Below, one piece after another: positions 24,096-33,487 of a stretch of DNA of 42,883 nucleotides (its first letter is position 1; every line of letters begins with the position of its first letter). Location of the stretch: positions 1-42,883 of the forward strand of contig JACMOT010000249.1 in the NCBI GenBank assembly GCA_014377915.1. Direction: 5' to 3'. The notes beneath the pieces were generated by a model, which did not search any database, was not told the DNA's origin, and was given only the letters and a program-made list of their open reading frames with translations. A program made the position numbers and the translations under genes. Source of the stretch: Tardiphaga sp. (GTDB lineage Bacteria; Pseudomonadota; Alphaproteobacteria; Rhizobiales; Xanthobacteraceae).

Positions 24096-24613
24096 GATGA
24101 GAGATCCTTCAGCACGCGTATTTCGAGAATGCCATTGGCGAGCCGCACCCGTGCACTGTGCGCGGATGTCAGGATCGGAAAAACGAGGCGCCTGCTCAGC
24201 GGCACGCTGCCGGTGATCTTGATGACGAGGTGCCCGGGCTCGCAGGCGACCACGACGTCCTCGAGTCTCAGTCCGGCGATGTCAGCGGTCACCACGATGG
24301 CATCCGGCTCGTCGAAGGTGTCGATCATCGGTTCGTGCGCGGCCGGGGTGGCGGCGGGTTCCTCGGCCGGCTTGCGGCGGCCAGGTCCCTGCGGCCTGGC
24401 GCTGTTGTTGCCGAAGGCCGATTTGACGGTAGCGCTATAACGTCCGGTCAGCGGGCCAAGCGGTGTATCGATCGAAAAGTCGCTGCCGTTAGCCGAGGTG
24501 CCGCCAGTCTTGATGACGTCCTGTACGGTCTCGACGAGGCCGCCGATCCGGCGCGCGATCTCATCGATGGCGTCCCGGCCCTTGGGCCCGTCATTGGAAC
24601 GGTTCCTGCTCAT
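24092..24613 (-). CDS. gvpH: GvpH, Hsp20-type small heat shock protein
   Basis: A 173-residue protein. The last 85 residues form an alpha-crystallin-like domain: IDTFDEPDAIVVTADIAGL, then EDVVVACEPGHLVIKITG, then ARVRLANGILEIRVL, the latter matching the family's ANGVLEV motif. The N-terminal half has DEIARRIGGLVETVQDVIK and a Pro/Ala-rich linker. GvpH proteins keep GvpA-type subunits from aggregating. It starts 81 bp after the gvpJ-like gene and overlaps gvpF by 4 bp. Confidence 0.88.
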   Translation of the reverse strand: MSRNRSNDGPKGRDAIDEIARRIGGLVETVQDVIKTGGTSANGSDFSIDTPLGPLTGRYSATVKSAFGNNSARPQGPGRRKPAEEPAATPAAHEPMIDTFDEPDAIVVTADIAGLRLEDVVVACEPGHLVIKITGSVPLSRRLVFPILTSAHSARVRLANGILEIRVLKDLSS

Positions 24614-24694
24614 GGCCTGTGATTCCTGTCGTGGTCAATGCGGCCTGTTGATTGCAAGTCGCGGAGGAGCCGTGCGCCCGCCCGCGGCGGGTGG

Positions 24695-24994
24695 TCAGGC
24701 GGTGGCTTCGGTGAATCGTTGCTCGAGGATGGCAAGACGGCCGCGCAGCAGGCGGTTTTCATCTTCCAGCGACGCCGCGCGCGAGGTGAGGCGCGGATCG
24801 GCCTCCCACCAGTTAATTCCCAGTTCCATCGCCTTGTCGACGGTGGTCACCAGCAAGCGAATCTTGATATTCAGCAGTTCAATGCCGACCAGTGAAATCG
24901 TGATGTCGCCGGCTACGACAATGCCCTTGTCGAGCACGCGCTCCAAAATATCGGCCAGTCCATCGGCCCGGACCGATTGTTCCATGCGGCTCAT
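24695..24994 (-). CDS. gvpJ: GvpJ/GvpA-family minor gas vesicle protein
   Basis: A 99-residue protein. Residues 10-60 are a GvpA domain: GLADILERVLDKGIVVAGDITISLVGIELLNIKIRLLVTTVDKAMELG, followed by a charged helical tail with ENRLLRGRLAILEQRF. Among the three GvpA-family genes here, GvpA is the likely main shell protein, while this one with its tail resembles GvpJ/GvpM, minor nucleation components. GAGGAA precedes ATG 24994, 12 bp after the gvpO stop. The exact J versus M label is uncertain. Confidence 0.88.
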   Translation of the reverse strand: MSRMEQSVRADGLADILERVLDKGIVVAGDITISLVGIELLNIKIRLLVTTVDKAMELGINWWEADPRLTSRAASLEDENRLLRGRLAILEQRFTEATA

Positions 24995-25006
24995 AGCTGT
25001 TCCTCG

Positions 25007-25264
25007 TCAGGCCGTTAAGACGCCTTGGGCGCGCTTGTAGCGACGCACCCGCTCGTAACCGACGAGCTCGCCGTGTTGGTCAATTTCGACTTCGTAGCTG
25101 GCGAGCAGATCGTTGTCGTCGATGCGTGCCTTGGTTTCGATCACCTCGACCATCACCTTCCAGTTCGGATCCTGGCGTTCGCAGCGCGACACCACTTCCG
25201 GCTCCTTCGAAGTAATAGTTTGAACAACGGCGCGGGCCGCCAGAGCGATTTGAAGCGGTTTCAT
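25007..25264 (-). CDS. gvpO: Gas vesicle protein GvpO
   Basis: An 85-residue protein with the family block WKVMVEVIETKARIDDNDLLASYEVEIDQHGELVGYERVRRYKRAQ. GvpO proteins are required for vesicle formation in haloarchaea and streptomycetes, probably as a folding or regulatory factor. AGGAGG stands before ATG 25264, the strongest ribosome site in the operon, and the start overlaps the stop of the coiled-coil gene. Confidence 0.9.
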   Translation of the reverse strand: MKPLQIALAARAVVQTITSKEPEVVSRCERQDPNWKVMVEVIETKARIDDNDLLASYEVEIDQHGELVGYERVRRYKRAQGVLTA

Positions 25265-25584
25265 CGTGGCCTCCTGGCCAATCCGGGCCGGGCCTGGCCC
25301 GGTCGCGTCACCGCGGGTGCGGTGCGTTCGACAACTGGCGGCGCGGCCGTTGCGATGTCCTTGATGCCGAGCAGGCCGTGTACCCAGCCGATGCGGCTTT
25401 CGACGGCGGCAAGCTCTTCATGCGCCGCCGCGCGGCGGGCGTCGAAGGCCGCTATGGTCCGCGACAGCCGCTGTCGCTCATATTCGAGACGGACCAGTTC
25501 GGCGGCCGCCTCGGGCTTGTCGCGGCTGACGCGGCTGGCAACCGTGAAACGGCGCATGGTAGCATGTTTTGGAGATGGTCTCAT
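25261..25584 (-). CDS. Small coiled-coil protein between gvpN and gvpO
   Basis: A 107-residue basic protein. Residues 25-70 form a coiled coil (AAAELVRLEYERQRLSRTI, then FDARRAAAHEELAAVESRIG), followed by VHGLLGI and a Pro/Arg-rich tail. It does not match a Gvp family I recognise. ATG 25584 overlaps the gvpN stop as ATGA and its stop overlaps the gvpO start, so it is firmly inside the operon. A role in vesicle assembly is inferred only from this position. Confidence 0.7.
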   Translation of the reverse strand: MRPSPKHATMRRFTVASRVSRDKPEAAAELVRLEYERQRLSRTIAAFDARRAAAHEELAAVESRIGWVHGLLGIKDIATAAPPVVERTAPAVTRPGQARPGLARRPR

Positions 25585-26606
25585 GCCGCGTTCTCCGCGG
25601 ACTGAGACGCGCAGATCGAGCGCACGAGATCGACCAGATGAGTCCGGAAACCGTTCCTGATTTTCGGGTCGATGCCGGAGGTCTTGGATTCCAGCACGTC
25701 GAGACACAGTTGAAGGAAGCGCGGGTCCTGCGCGCCAACCGTGAGATCCTCCGTCACGGTGATCCGCGCAATCATGATCGCGGATCGCATCGAGGGGCTC
25801 TGTTTAAGGAAGGGAGAGCCGCGCAGCGCGCGGATGAGATCGACGATTCGCGAGGCACGCAACTGGTCCAGCCTGCTGCGGTTGGAAACGATGCCCACCT
25901 CGGTGTCGCGATCGTGGTTGTCGAGATCAAAGGTGATCATGCGATCGATCAGCGCGTCCTGGGGCGCGGTGACGCCGGCATAGTCCTCGGGATTCGATGT
26001 CAGGATCGCGCGGAAGCTGGGATGAGCCTGCACCACGCGCTCGCGGCGGGCGCCGCCGGGCACGATCAGCATGCGTTCTTCAAACGCTGCCAGCAGCGGA
26101 TTATTGGCCTGTGGCGGCGAGCGGGTGAATTCGTCATAGACCAGCGTGTAGCCTTCGCTGACCGCCCGGGTCAGCGCATCGTCGCTCCACACCGCGGAAA
26201 CCTCGGTTTGAATTTTCTTGACCGAGTGGACGTAGTTGTCGACCACCTGTTTCGATTTGGTGCCGGTCTCGCGGCCGATCAGATTTTGCGCGGTGAACCA
26301 GCCATCACCGGTAATCAGAATGGTCGGACGGCCGAGGCGCGCGGCAATCTGAATCGCAAGCGTGGTCTTGCCGGTACCGGCGGGACCGCGCAGATGAATC
26401 GGCAGGCCGGACCGCAAATAGGTCAGTGCCCGCGATTCCATCGACTGCAGAACACCATTCTCGAACAGGTCGGTCCGCGGACGAAGCTGGATCACATGAT
26501 CCGCCCCGCCGTTAACGAGTTCGATGCTGTCGGCAAGGCCGCTGTGACCAGCCGGACCTTGCCGCAAGGCGTCGTCTGGCTGTTTAAGGGGGGATTGAGC
26601 TTGCAT
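25581..26606 (-). CDS. gvpN: Gas vesicle ATPase GvpN
   Basis: A MoxR-type AAA+ protein of 341 residues from ATG 26606, or 353 from ATG 26642; neither start has a strong ribosome site. It carries Walker A LRGPAGTGKTTLA near residue 80, ITGDGWFTAQNLIGRETG, Walker B LVYDEFTRSPPQANN, sensor-1 ILTSNPEDYAGV and DALIDRMITFDLD, all typical of GvpN. GvpN hydrolyses ATP and promotes vesicle growth. It is the first gene of the main leftward operon, next to a divergent promoter region shared with a chemoreceptor gene. Confidence 0.95.
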   Translation of the reverse strand: MQAQSPLKQPDDALRQGPAGHSGLADSIELVNGGADHVIQLRPRTDLFENGVLQSMESRALTYLRSGLPIHLRGPAGTGKTTLAIQIAARLGRPTILITGDGWFTAQNLIGRETGTKSKQVVDNYVHSVKKIQTEVSAVWSDDALTRAVSEGYTLVYDEFTRSPPQANNPLLAAFEERMLIVPGGARRERVVQAHPSFRAILTSNPEDYAGVTAPQDALIDRMITFDLDNHDRDTEVGIVSNRSRLDQLRASRIVDLIRALRGSPFLKQSPSMRSAIMIARITVTEDLTVGAQDPRFLQLCLDVLESKTSGIDPKIRNGFRTHLVDLVRSICASQSAENAA

Positions 26607-26899
26607 TCCAGGGCACCTGCATTCCGACACGGCGCTGAGCATCTGCCCGCGACTATTGGAAATGAGGCTCGAATGGTTAACGACGCTGCAATTTGACTGG
26701 GGGTAGTAATACGGCCTTTGTCCGGAAACCAGCGTTTACAGCGCCCAAGCGGCGGAAACGGCCCTGATCTGAACAGTAGTTCCACGTAGTTAAAGTTTAA
26801 CGCAGCCTAAATCTGCATCTTCCTACCGTCGGTCACTCAAACCGCATGGGCTTGGCTTTGTTCGCACGGCGGCTATCGGTCCATCGCAGGGAGAGCAGA
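26607..26899. promoter_or_regulatory. Divergent region between the gvp operon and a chemoreceptor gene
   Basis: No gene is seen. It should hold the leftward gvpN promoter and the rightward chemoreceptor promoter. The centre is AT-rich and has the small palindrome TTAAAGTTTAA at 26790-26800 and two GTAGTT copies nearby. On the minus strand GGAAC is followed by CGTT after 18 bp, which is too long for a standard EcfG promoter. Confidence 0.45.
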
Positions 26900-28621
26900 A
26901 TGTCAACGCCGCCGCTGGCCACCACCGCTGGAAAACCTTCCCGTCCGTTCCGAACGATCCGTCTGTTGCCGCGGATGCTGATCATGTCGATCTCCGGCCT
27001 GGCGTTTCTGGGCGTCACCATGATGAGCGTGGCCTGGTATGTTCTCGAGGCCGGCGCAATCAAGCAGGCGGGCGCAGAGGTCGAGCTCAACCTGCGAGTG
27101 GTACGTGAGATTCTCAGCAGCTACGGCAAGACATTCGCTATCGTCGACAACAAGTTGCTGGTCGGTAACCGGGTGCTGAATGGCGATTCGGAAATCGTCG
27201 ATAAAATGAAGTTGCTCGTCACGGGCGACGTTTCGATCTTCATGAATGATCTGCAAATAGCCACCACCGGTACGAATTCCGCTGGCTCCGGCGTTATTGG
27301 TACGCGGCTTGAGCGAAATGCCGCCTATCAAGCGGTGTTTGAACGCAAGGCTCCGTTTCGCGGCGAGATCACCATTCTCGGCACCCCGTATCTGGCAGGG
27401 TACGATCCCATTTTCGGCGCGGATGGTCAGTTGCTCGGTATCCTCGCCTCCGGAATCAGCAGAGCGGACCTGCTCAGGCCGGTCTATGCCGTGATCGGAG
27501 TGATGGTCACGGCGACCTTGCTGGTGACCCTGCTGGTGACCCTGGTGAAGTTCTTCGTCATCCGCAACCGTCTGATCCGCCCGCTGGTCAGGTGCATCCG
27601 CATCATGAACAGTCTTGCCTCTGCGGACCTGACGGTGGAGATGCCGACGCCCCACACTGATGACGAGATCGGTGAAATCAAGATGGCGCTGACGGACTTC
27701 AAGCTCAAGGGTCTTGAATCCCGAAAGATGTATGAAGAAGCCCAGGGCGCGGATGCCCGCGGCGCCGAGGAGCGCAAGCAGGATATGCTCGGCCTCGCTC
27801 AGGAATTCGAGAACGCGGTCGGCAACATCGTTGAAACCCTGTCCACCGCCTCCAGCGACCTCGAAACCTCGGCGGGCACCTTGATGGTCACCGCCAACAA
27901 GTCACAAAAGATCGCCAACACGGTGGCCACCGCTTCCGAAGGCGCCGCCGTCAAGGTGCAGTCGACGGCGACGGCCGCGGAGCAGATGCGGGCGTCGATC
28001 AGCGGCATCCGCAGCCGGGTCCGGCAATCGGCCAACATCGCCAGCGATGCCGTTCTGCAGGCTAATGCGACCAACGAGCGGATCGGGCTTCTGGCTCAAA
28101 ATGCCAGCCGTATCGGTGACGTGGTCGAACTGATCAGCAGCATCGCGGGGCAGACCAACCTGCTGGCGCTGAACGCCACGATCGAGGCGGCCCGGGCGGG
28201 CGATGCCGGTCGCGGCTTCGCGGTGGTGGCGTCCGAGGTGAAAGCTCTGGCCGAGCAGACCGCGAAGGCCACCGGGGAAATCAGTCAACAGATCGCCGCG
28301 ATGCAGTCCGCCACGGGCGATGCGGTGAACTCGATCAAGGATATCGGTGCCACGATCGGACAGATGTCGGAGATCGCCTCGACCATCGCCGATGCCATCG
28401 AGGAACAGATGACCGTGACGCAGGAAATTTCGCGCAATGTGGAGGAAGCCAATGACAGCACGTTGCTGGCTTGCACCAATATCGCCGACCTGCAGCGCGG
28501 CGTAACCCAGACCAGCGACTCCTCGGTCGAAGTTCAGGAAGCGGCGCAGTCGTTGTGGCTGGACAGCAACCGTCTGCAGGAAGCCGTCGGCCAGTTTCTC
28601 GGCAGGGTGCGCGCCGCGTAG
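26900..28621 (+). CDS. Methyl-accepting chemotaxis protein with single Cache-type sensor
   Basis: A 573-residue receptor. TM1 is near residues 24-48. A periplasmic sensor of about 145 residues resembles sCache ([20 protein letters not shown], then [22 protein letters not shown]). TM2 is near 195-221 ([20 protein letters not shown]), then HAMP ([18 protein letters not shown]), then a signalling domain with the conserved tip [20 protein letters not shown] around 412. It reports a small external ligand to the flagellar motor through CheA. ATG 26900 has GGGAGAG before it. It is divergent from the gvp operon. Confidence 0.93.
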   Translation: MSTPPLATTAGKPSRPFRTIRLLPRMLIMSISGLAFLGVTMMSVAWYVLEAGAIKQAGAEVELNLRVVREILSSYGKTFAIVDNKLLVGNRVLNGDSEIVDKMKLLVTGDVSIFMNDLQIATTGTNSAGSGVIGTRLERNAAYQAVFERKAPFRGEITILGTPYLAGYDPIFGADGQLLGILASGISRADLLRPVYAVIGVMVTATLLVTLLVTLVKFFVIRNRLIRPLVRCIRIMNSLASADLTVEMPTPHTDDEIGEIKMALTDFKLKGLESRKMYEEAQGADARGAEERKQDMLGLAQEFENAVGNIVETLSTASSDLETSAGTLMVTANKSQKIANTVATASEGAAVKVQSTATAAEQMRASISGIRSRVRQSANIASDAVLQANATNERIGLLAQNASRIGDVVELISSIAGQTNLLALNATIEAARAGDAGRGFAVVASEVKALAEQTAKATGEISQQIAAMQSATGDAVNSIKDIGATIGQMSEIASTIADAIEEQMTVTQEISRNVEEANDSTLLACTNIADLQRGVTQTSDSSVEVQEAAQSLWLDSNRLQEAVGQFLGRVRAA

Positions 28622-28759
28622 GCCTGTCAAAGGGCGCCCGCGCAGCGTCAATGCGGTCGGGAATGGGGTCAGCGTCGGAATAAGACCGCGAACTCGATGT
28701 CGTCGAGTTGAAATAGAGATCGTCAGAACCCGGGAATCGATTGATTCGCTGGCCTGGAT

Positions 28760-30206
28760 TCACGCGCCAAACAGCATGTCGATATCTGCTTCGGTGATGT
28801 CGAGCGTAGCGGGACCGTCGGGGTCGAACAGGCTGGCAGCCAGCGCGGCCTTGCGGTCTTTCAAGACTTCGATCTTTTCCTCGATGGTGCCAACGGCGGT
28901 GAGCTTGAAGACGAAAACCGGCTTCGTCTGCCCGATGCGGTGGGCGCGGTCGATCGCCTGGGCTTCGACCGCCGGATTCCACCACGGATCATACAGAATG
29001 ACCGTATCGGCGGCCGTGAGGTTCAAGCCGACGCCGCCTGCTTTCAACGAGATGAGGAAGACCGGCGCCGGCCCGTCCTGAAACGCGGCGACCGCTCCCG
29101 CCCTGTCCCGGGTGTCGCCGGTAAGCAAGCAATAGGCGATGCCGGCCGCCTCCAGCCTTGGCTGGATCAGCGCGAGCATGGACGTGAACTGCGAGAAAAT
29201 CAGGAGCTTGCGACCCTCGGCGACCAGTTCCTGAACCATCTCCATCAGTCGTTCGAGCTTGGCGGAGCCGGCCGTCTCCGCGCCCTTCACCCCTTTCAGG
29301 AGGCGCGGATCGCAACAGGTCTGGCGCAGCTTCAACAGCGCGTCGAGCAGGACGATGCGGCTGCGGGCCAGCCCCTTGTCGGCCATCGCCTCGCGCACCC
29401 GCTCATGCATGGCAAGCCGGATCGTATCGTAGATCGCCTGTTGCGCTGGCTCAAACGCAACGGCCTCCACCATCTCGGTCTTGGACGGCAAATCGAGCGC
29501 GACGGCGTCCTTGGTGCGACGCAGCAGAAACGGACGGACGCGGGCGGCGAGCATGCGGGCGCGGGCCCCGTTGCCTTTTTTCTCGATGGGTGTGCGCCAG
29601 TCGCGGGCAAAGCTCTTGGCATCGCCCAGAAATCCCGGTGCGATGAAGTGAAACAATGACCACAGTTCGGCAAGGTTGTTCTCGATTGGCGTGCCGGTGA
29701 GGCAAAAGCGGTGGCGCGCCTTCAGGCCATAGATCTGCCGGGTCGTCGCCGAGCTCCGGTGTGGCAAGGCGCTCGATCCAATCGAGAATATTCGGCGGCA
29801 GAACGACCGGCTCAGCGGTCGGAGCAGGAGGAGCTGCGGGGCGGGATGGTGTTTTTATAGATGCCGACGCTTGGGTTTCGGAGGGGATCTGCCCGGATGC
29901 GAGCGCCTCCGCGTCGTCGGGGAACAATCGGCGCTGGCCGGCCTCGATCAGCGCCGCCGCGACGTGCTTGCAGTTCATCCCGACCGGGCAGGAGCAGGTA
30001 CCGACGGCGATAAGCCGATTATTCGTTTCGCGCCGAACTTTCACCGCGGTCTCGTACCGAATGCCGCCGGATCCCCGTACGCGCGCCACAAGCGTGTCGC
30101 CGGACCGTGCTATCGCGCCAACCCGGCCCTGCCGCTGATAAACCCTGCCCTTCAGGAAGGCATTTGGGCCGACGAGCTGGATGAGTTCGGGATCGGAGAC
30201 GTCCAT
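28760..30206 (-). pseudogene. SNF2/SWIM helicase gene broken by internal deletion and frameshift
   Basis: The 5' part (30206 to about 29750) encodes a SWIM zinc finger, CSCPVGMNCKHVAAAL, after an N-terminal beta domain. The 3' part (about 29767 to 28760), in another frame, starts abruptly at SNF2 motif III (RHRFCLTGTPIENNLAELW) and runs through the helicase C domain (LLIFSQFTSMLALIQ, SLKAGGVGLNLTAADTVI, QAIDRAHRIGQTK). The section with Walker A and the DEAH box is missing. Complete relatives are about 1,000 residues or more, so a large internal piece is lost and the frames no longer agree. The joint lies near 29740-29770. A functional remodeller cannot be made; an assembly error is the alternative. 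Confidence 0.85.
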
Positions 30207-30320
30207 TGGTTCCGCGTGTCTTTGACGAACGGATGGTCCGCTGTTTTGCCTTCGTCAACAGCCGCCGAGCAAGCGCTCATAGAGCATCGCTCAAAACATT
30301 TATTACGAATGATGGCCTGT

Positions 30321-30405
30321 TGGTGCCCCTGGCCGGAATCGAACCAGCACTCCTTGCGGAACTCGATTTTGAGTCGAGCGCGTCTACCAATTCCGCCACA
30401 GGGGC
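30321..30405 (-). tRNA. tRNA-Leu, anticodon CAA
   Basis: On the minus strand the sequence starts GCCCCTGTGGCGGAATTGG and ends GGTTCGATTCCGGCCAGGGGCACCA. The acceptor stem GCCCCTG/CAGGGGC, the anticodon arm CTCGA-CTCAAAA-TCGAG with anticodon CAA, a class II variable arm and an encoded CCA are all present. It reads UUG. Confidence 0.97.
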
Positions 30406-30580
30406 CATCGGACGCCGGCGGTGGCCGGGGTCACGAAGCCGGCGGAATATAGCGGGCGCTGCGCCGGGGTCAACCGGCGTCGTCCGGCGCGGCGCCTGAT
30501 AAAACACCCCATAGTGATGGGGACTGGCTCGACAGCGCCGGGGGCGCGGGATACGAGCAGGGATACCCCCGGAGAACGCC

Positions 30581-31120
30581 GTGACCGCCGAAGCCATCGT
30601 CAAACCCGCGCCAAGGCGCTTTGCAAGCCAGCCGCGGCTTGCCGCCCTCGCCATCGCCGGGATCGCGGCGGCGACCCTGGCCGGGGCATGGTTCTTCCAG
30701 CTGGTGCTGGATATCCAGCCGTGCCCGCTCTGCCTGGAGCAGCGTTACACTTATTATCTCGCGGTGCCGCTTGCCTTGCTGGTAGCGATCGCCGCCACGC
30801 GGCCGACGCCGCGGCCGGTTCTGGTGGCTGGTCTGCTGCTGCTGGCGCTGGCTGTCCTCGGCAATGCCGGTCTGGGCGCCTACCATGCCGGCGTCGAATG
30901 GGGATTCTGGCCCGGGCCGACCGATTGCAGCGGCCCGGTCGTCGATCTCGGCACAGCCGGCTGCCTGCTGCAGCGGCTTAGTACCGTGAAGGTCATCCGC
31001 TGCGACGACGTGCAGTGGCGTTTCCTTGGCCTGTCGATGGCCGGCTATAATGTCCTGATCTCGCTGCTGATGGCGGCGATCGCCGGTTGGGGCGTCGTCC
31101 GCGGCAAGCGTCCCGCCTAA
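30581..31120 (+). CDS. dsbB: Disulfide bond formation protein DsbB
   Basis: A 179-residue inner-membrane quinone reductase that reoxidises DsbA. Four membrane segments are visible; the first periplasmic loop has the CxxC pair in IQPCPLCLEQRYTYYL, and the second loop has cysteines in GPTDCSG, GTAGCLL and VIRCDDVQW. The start is GTG with GGAGAA upstream. The C-terminus overlaps the convergent AbrB-family gene by 4 bp. A DsbA-like protein is encoded separately at 39.9 kb. Confidence 0.9.
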   Translation: MTAEAIVKPAPRRFASQPRLAALAIAGIAAATLAGAWFFQLVLDIQPCPLCLEQRYTYYLAVPLALLVAIAATRPTPRPVLVAGLLLLALAVLGNAGLGAYHAGVEWGFWPGPTDCSGPVVDLGTAGCLLQRLSTVKVIRCDDVQWRFLGLSMAGYNVLISLLMAAIAGWGVVRGKRPA

Positions 31121-32181
31121 TCGTCGATGTCGTCCTGCGCCTTGCCGAACAAGTGCACGATTCCCGGCGTCACGATCGAGACATAGATGAAGCGCGACAA
31201 ATGGTGTGCGCCGACGAACACCGGATCGATGTGCAGCGTCAGCGCCAGCGCCAGCATGGCGTCCATCGCGCCGGGCGCGAACGCCACCACGACGTCGCTG
31301 ATCCTTACCGTGGTCGTCAGTACAATCAAGCCGACGAACACCGCCGAGATGCTGATCGCCACGGCGAACGAGCCGAGCGCGGCGGCGAGATGTCTGAGGA
31401 TGGTACGTGGGCTGATCTTGCCGAAGCGCGATCCGATCAGCGTACCGATCCCGGTCAACGCGGCGATATAGGCCCATTGCGGAAGCGTGCCCTCGACCCA
31501 GCCCGCGCCGTGCAGGATCGAGGACGCCATCATGGCGCCGAACATCCAGCTTGCTGGAAACTTGATCCAGCGCATCAGCAGCGCCATCGCTATCGCCGCG
31601 GCGGCGAGTTCGGCCAGCGCCAGCGGCGTCGCGGTTGGCCCGCGCGACGGCAGTGGCCCATGGGCCATCAGCCCGGTCGCGGCGAGCAGCAGTGGCACCA
31701 GCGCGGTCAGGATGATGACCCGAAAGATCTGCACCACGGCGATGCCGGGCACGTCGGCATTGCGTTCGGTCGCCAGCATGATGATTTGCGACAGCGCGCC
31801 CGGGCTGCCGGCCAGCAGCGCCGAGGTGCGGTCCCAGCCATGCACGCGCCGCAGATAAAGGCTGCTGCCAAAGGTGGCGCAGAAGGTCGCCAGCGCCAGC
31901 AGCGCAATGGTCAACGGATAGGCGCTGAGATTCTTCACCATGGTCGGCGACACCATGGCGCCGAGCGACATGCCCAGCGTCATCAGGATCACATGCGCCA
32001 GCGGTTGCGGCAGCCCCACCGGCCGGCCGGCCATGCCGAACGCGGCCACGCCGACCATCGCGCCGGAAATCAGCCCGCCCGGCAGTTCGGCGGCATAAAA
32101 CAGCGCCGCGCCGGCCGTGCCGACCAGCAGCGTCTGCAACGGAACGACAATTTCTGATCGGCTGGGGAAGGCGAGAGGCAT
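31117..32181 (-). CDS. AbrB-family membrane protein
   Basis: A 354-residue integral membrane protein of the AbrB family (PF05145, once labelled ammonia monooxygenase). It has about ten membrane helices in two similar halves, with the family signatures AELPGGLISGAMVGV, AGSPGALSQIIMLATERNADV, MFGAMMASSIL and AFAPGAMDAMLALALTL. The two GxxGAL/AM motifs reflect the internal duplication. Its transport function is not established. It converges with dsbB. Confidence 0.9.
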   Translation of the reverse strand: MPLAFPSRSEIVVPLQTLLVGTAGAALFYAAELPGGLISGAMVGVAAFGMAGRPVGLPQPLAHVILMTLGMSLGAMVSPTMVKNLSAYPLTIALLALATFCATFGSSLYLRRVHGWDRTSALLAGSPGALSQIIMLATERNADVPGIAVVQIFRVIILTALVPLLLAATGLMAHGPLPSRGPTATPLALAELAAAAIAMALLMRWIKFPASWMFGAMMASSILHGAGWVEGTLPQWAYIAALTGIGTLIGSRFGKISPRTILRHLAAALGSFAVAISISAVFVGLIVLTTTVRISDVVVAFAPGAMDAMLALALTLHIDPVFVGAHHLSRFIYVSIVTPGIVHLFGKAQDDIDD

Positions 32182-32309
32182 TGCTACGGGAGACTCGAGG
32201 AACCCGTGTTATGGCAAAGTCCGGCCCGGGCTACAAATGCGAGGCGGGATAGCTGCTGTGCCTTCGGCTCCGGTCCCGGCGCAGCCTCGCTGCGCCGGGG
32301 AAAGACAGA

Positions 32310-32582
32310 TCAGTTGACCTTGCTGGTCTTCTTGCATTCCGAGCGGAATTTGCGGCGCTCAGTACCGTGCAGGCCCTTGGCGTCGGCCTGTTTGGAGCAG
32401 TCCAGCGAAGCGGCGGTTCGGGGCTTGTCGGCCTTGGTCTCGGCCGGGGCCATCTTGGCGGGCGCGGATTTGGTCGCCGGGGCGGGGCCCGGGGCGGGGG
32501 CCGGGGTCTGAGCGGATGCCGCGCCGAGCAGTAGCAGGGAGGCGAAAGCGGCGATCGCCGCGCGGGAAGAGAAGTTCATCAT
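32310..32582 (-). CDS. Small secreted PsiF-like protein
   Basis: A 90-residue protein from ATG 32582, preceded by GAGGTG. A signal peptide (MMNFSSRAAIAAFASLLLL, cleaved near GAASA-Q) is followed by an Ala/Pro/Lys linker and one PsiF-type repeat: LDCSKQADAKGLHGTERRKF with the second Cys in RSECKK. The mature protein is periplasmic. PsiF repeat proteins have no known activity. A longer frame to 32741 adds only a Gly/His/Pro-rich leader. Confidence 0.75.
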   Translation of the reverse strand: MMNFSSRAAIAAFASLLLLGAASAQTPAPAPGPAPATKSAPAKMAPAETKADKPRTAASLDCSKQADAKGLHGTERRKFRSECKKTSKVN

Positions 32583-32764
32583 GGGGCACCTCGGTTTGAA
32601 AGACGGCACCGTCGCGCCAAACGGCTGAACGGCGGGTGAATATCGGCCGTGGTGATGGTGGCGCCCGCCCGAAAATTTTGCAGCGGGCGGCGCCGCCGCC
32701 GTTGCTCCTCGCCACCGCCGCGCTACGATAGTGCCATTCAAAATCTCGCTACGGGAGCAGAACC

Positions 32765-33280
32765 ATGACGTATCAGATGAAATGGCTGGGCGCGGTGGCG
32801 GTGTGCGTGCTGGCTGTATCGGCCTATAGCCCGGCGCAGGCGCTCAGCATGCCGCAATGCAGCGCCAAGTATAAGGAGGCGCAGAGCGCCGGCACGCTGA
32901 ACGGCCAGAAGTGGAATGACTTCCGCAAGGCCGAATGCGCCGATTCGGCGACGCCGGCAGCCGCCACGGCGCCAAAATCCGCGGAAACCAAGCCTGCGGA
33001 AACCAAGCCCGCGGAAGGCAAAGCCACCGAAGCCAAGCCGGTAGCGGCGCCGACTCCCGCGGCGACCACTGCCACGCCATCGGCCACCGGCCCGGCCACC
33101 TTCCCCTCGGCGGTCGATCCGAAATACGCCAAGGAGACGCCTGGCAAGGCCCGCATGCATACCTGCGTTGACATGTACAACGCCAACAAGGCTGGCACCG
33201 GCAATGGCGGTTTGAAATGGATTCAGAAGGGCGGCGGCTATTACAGCGAGTGCAGTAAAAAATTGAAGGGCGCGGCCTGA
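32765..33280 (+). CDS. Secreted hypothetical protein with two Cys-motif ends
   Basis: A 171-residue protein with a signal peptide (WLGAVAVCVLAVSAYSPAQA) and two similar cysteine segments at its ends: CSAKYKEAQSAGTLNGQKWNDF then RKAEC, and CVDMYNANKAGTG then GGYYSEC. Between them lies an Ala/Pro/Lys/Glu linker with KPAE(T/G)K repeats. The C...W...C spacing resembles the PsiF repeat of the divergent neighbour, so both may belong to one broad group. It is probably periplasmic. Function unknown. Confidence 0.75.
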   Translation: MTYQMKWLGAVAVCVLAVSAYSPAQALSMPQCSAKYKEAQSAGTLNGQKWNDFRKAECADSATPAAATAPKSAETKPAETKPAEGKATEAKPVAAPTPAATTATPSATGPATFPSAVDPKYAKETPGKARMHTCVDMYNANKAGTGNGGLKWIQKGGGYYSECSKKLKGAA

Positions 33281-33291
33281 TCGGTGGCGAA

Positions 33292-33321
33292 GCCAGAGCT
33301 CTCAGCGTGAAGAGCTCTGGC
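33292..33321 (+). terminator. Hairpin after the secreted Cys-motif gene
   Basis: GCCAGAGCTCT at 33292-33302 pairs perfectly with AGAGCTCTGGC at 33311-33321 over an 8-nt loop, 12 bp after the stop codon. There is no T-run, so it is only a terminator candidate. Confidence 0.5.
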
Positions 33322-33487
33322 GCCGCGGCCTGATCGTCGGGGTGCTCCGGTGCTGAGCTGCCGATGGGCGCTTCCCGCGAACCGGGTCCTCCCAAAAATT
33401 AACCTGAGTCCAATACCGTAGGTATCAGCGGGGAATTTGCCGCGAGAATTCTTTAGCTGCGTTAGCTGCGTTGCCCACGGATGCATC

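Noticed and set aside
26720..26800. EcfG-type promoter for the gvpN operon
   Set aside because: GGAAC and CGTT are 18 bp apart on the minus strand, outside the 16-17 bp spacing.
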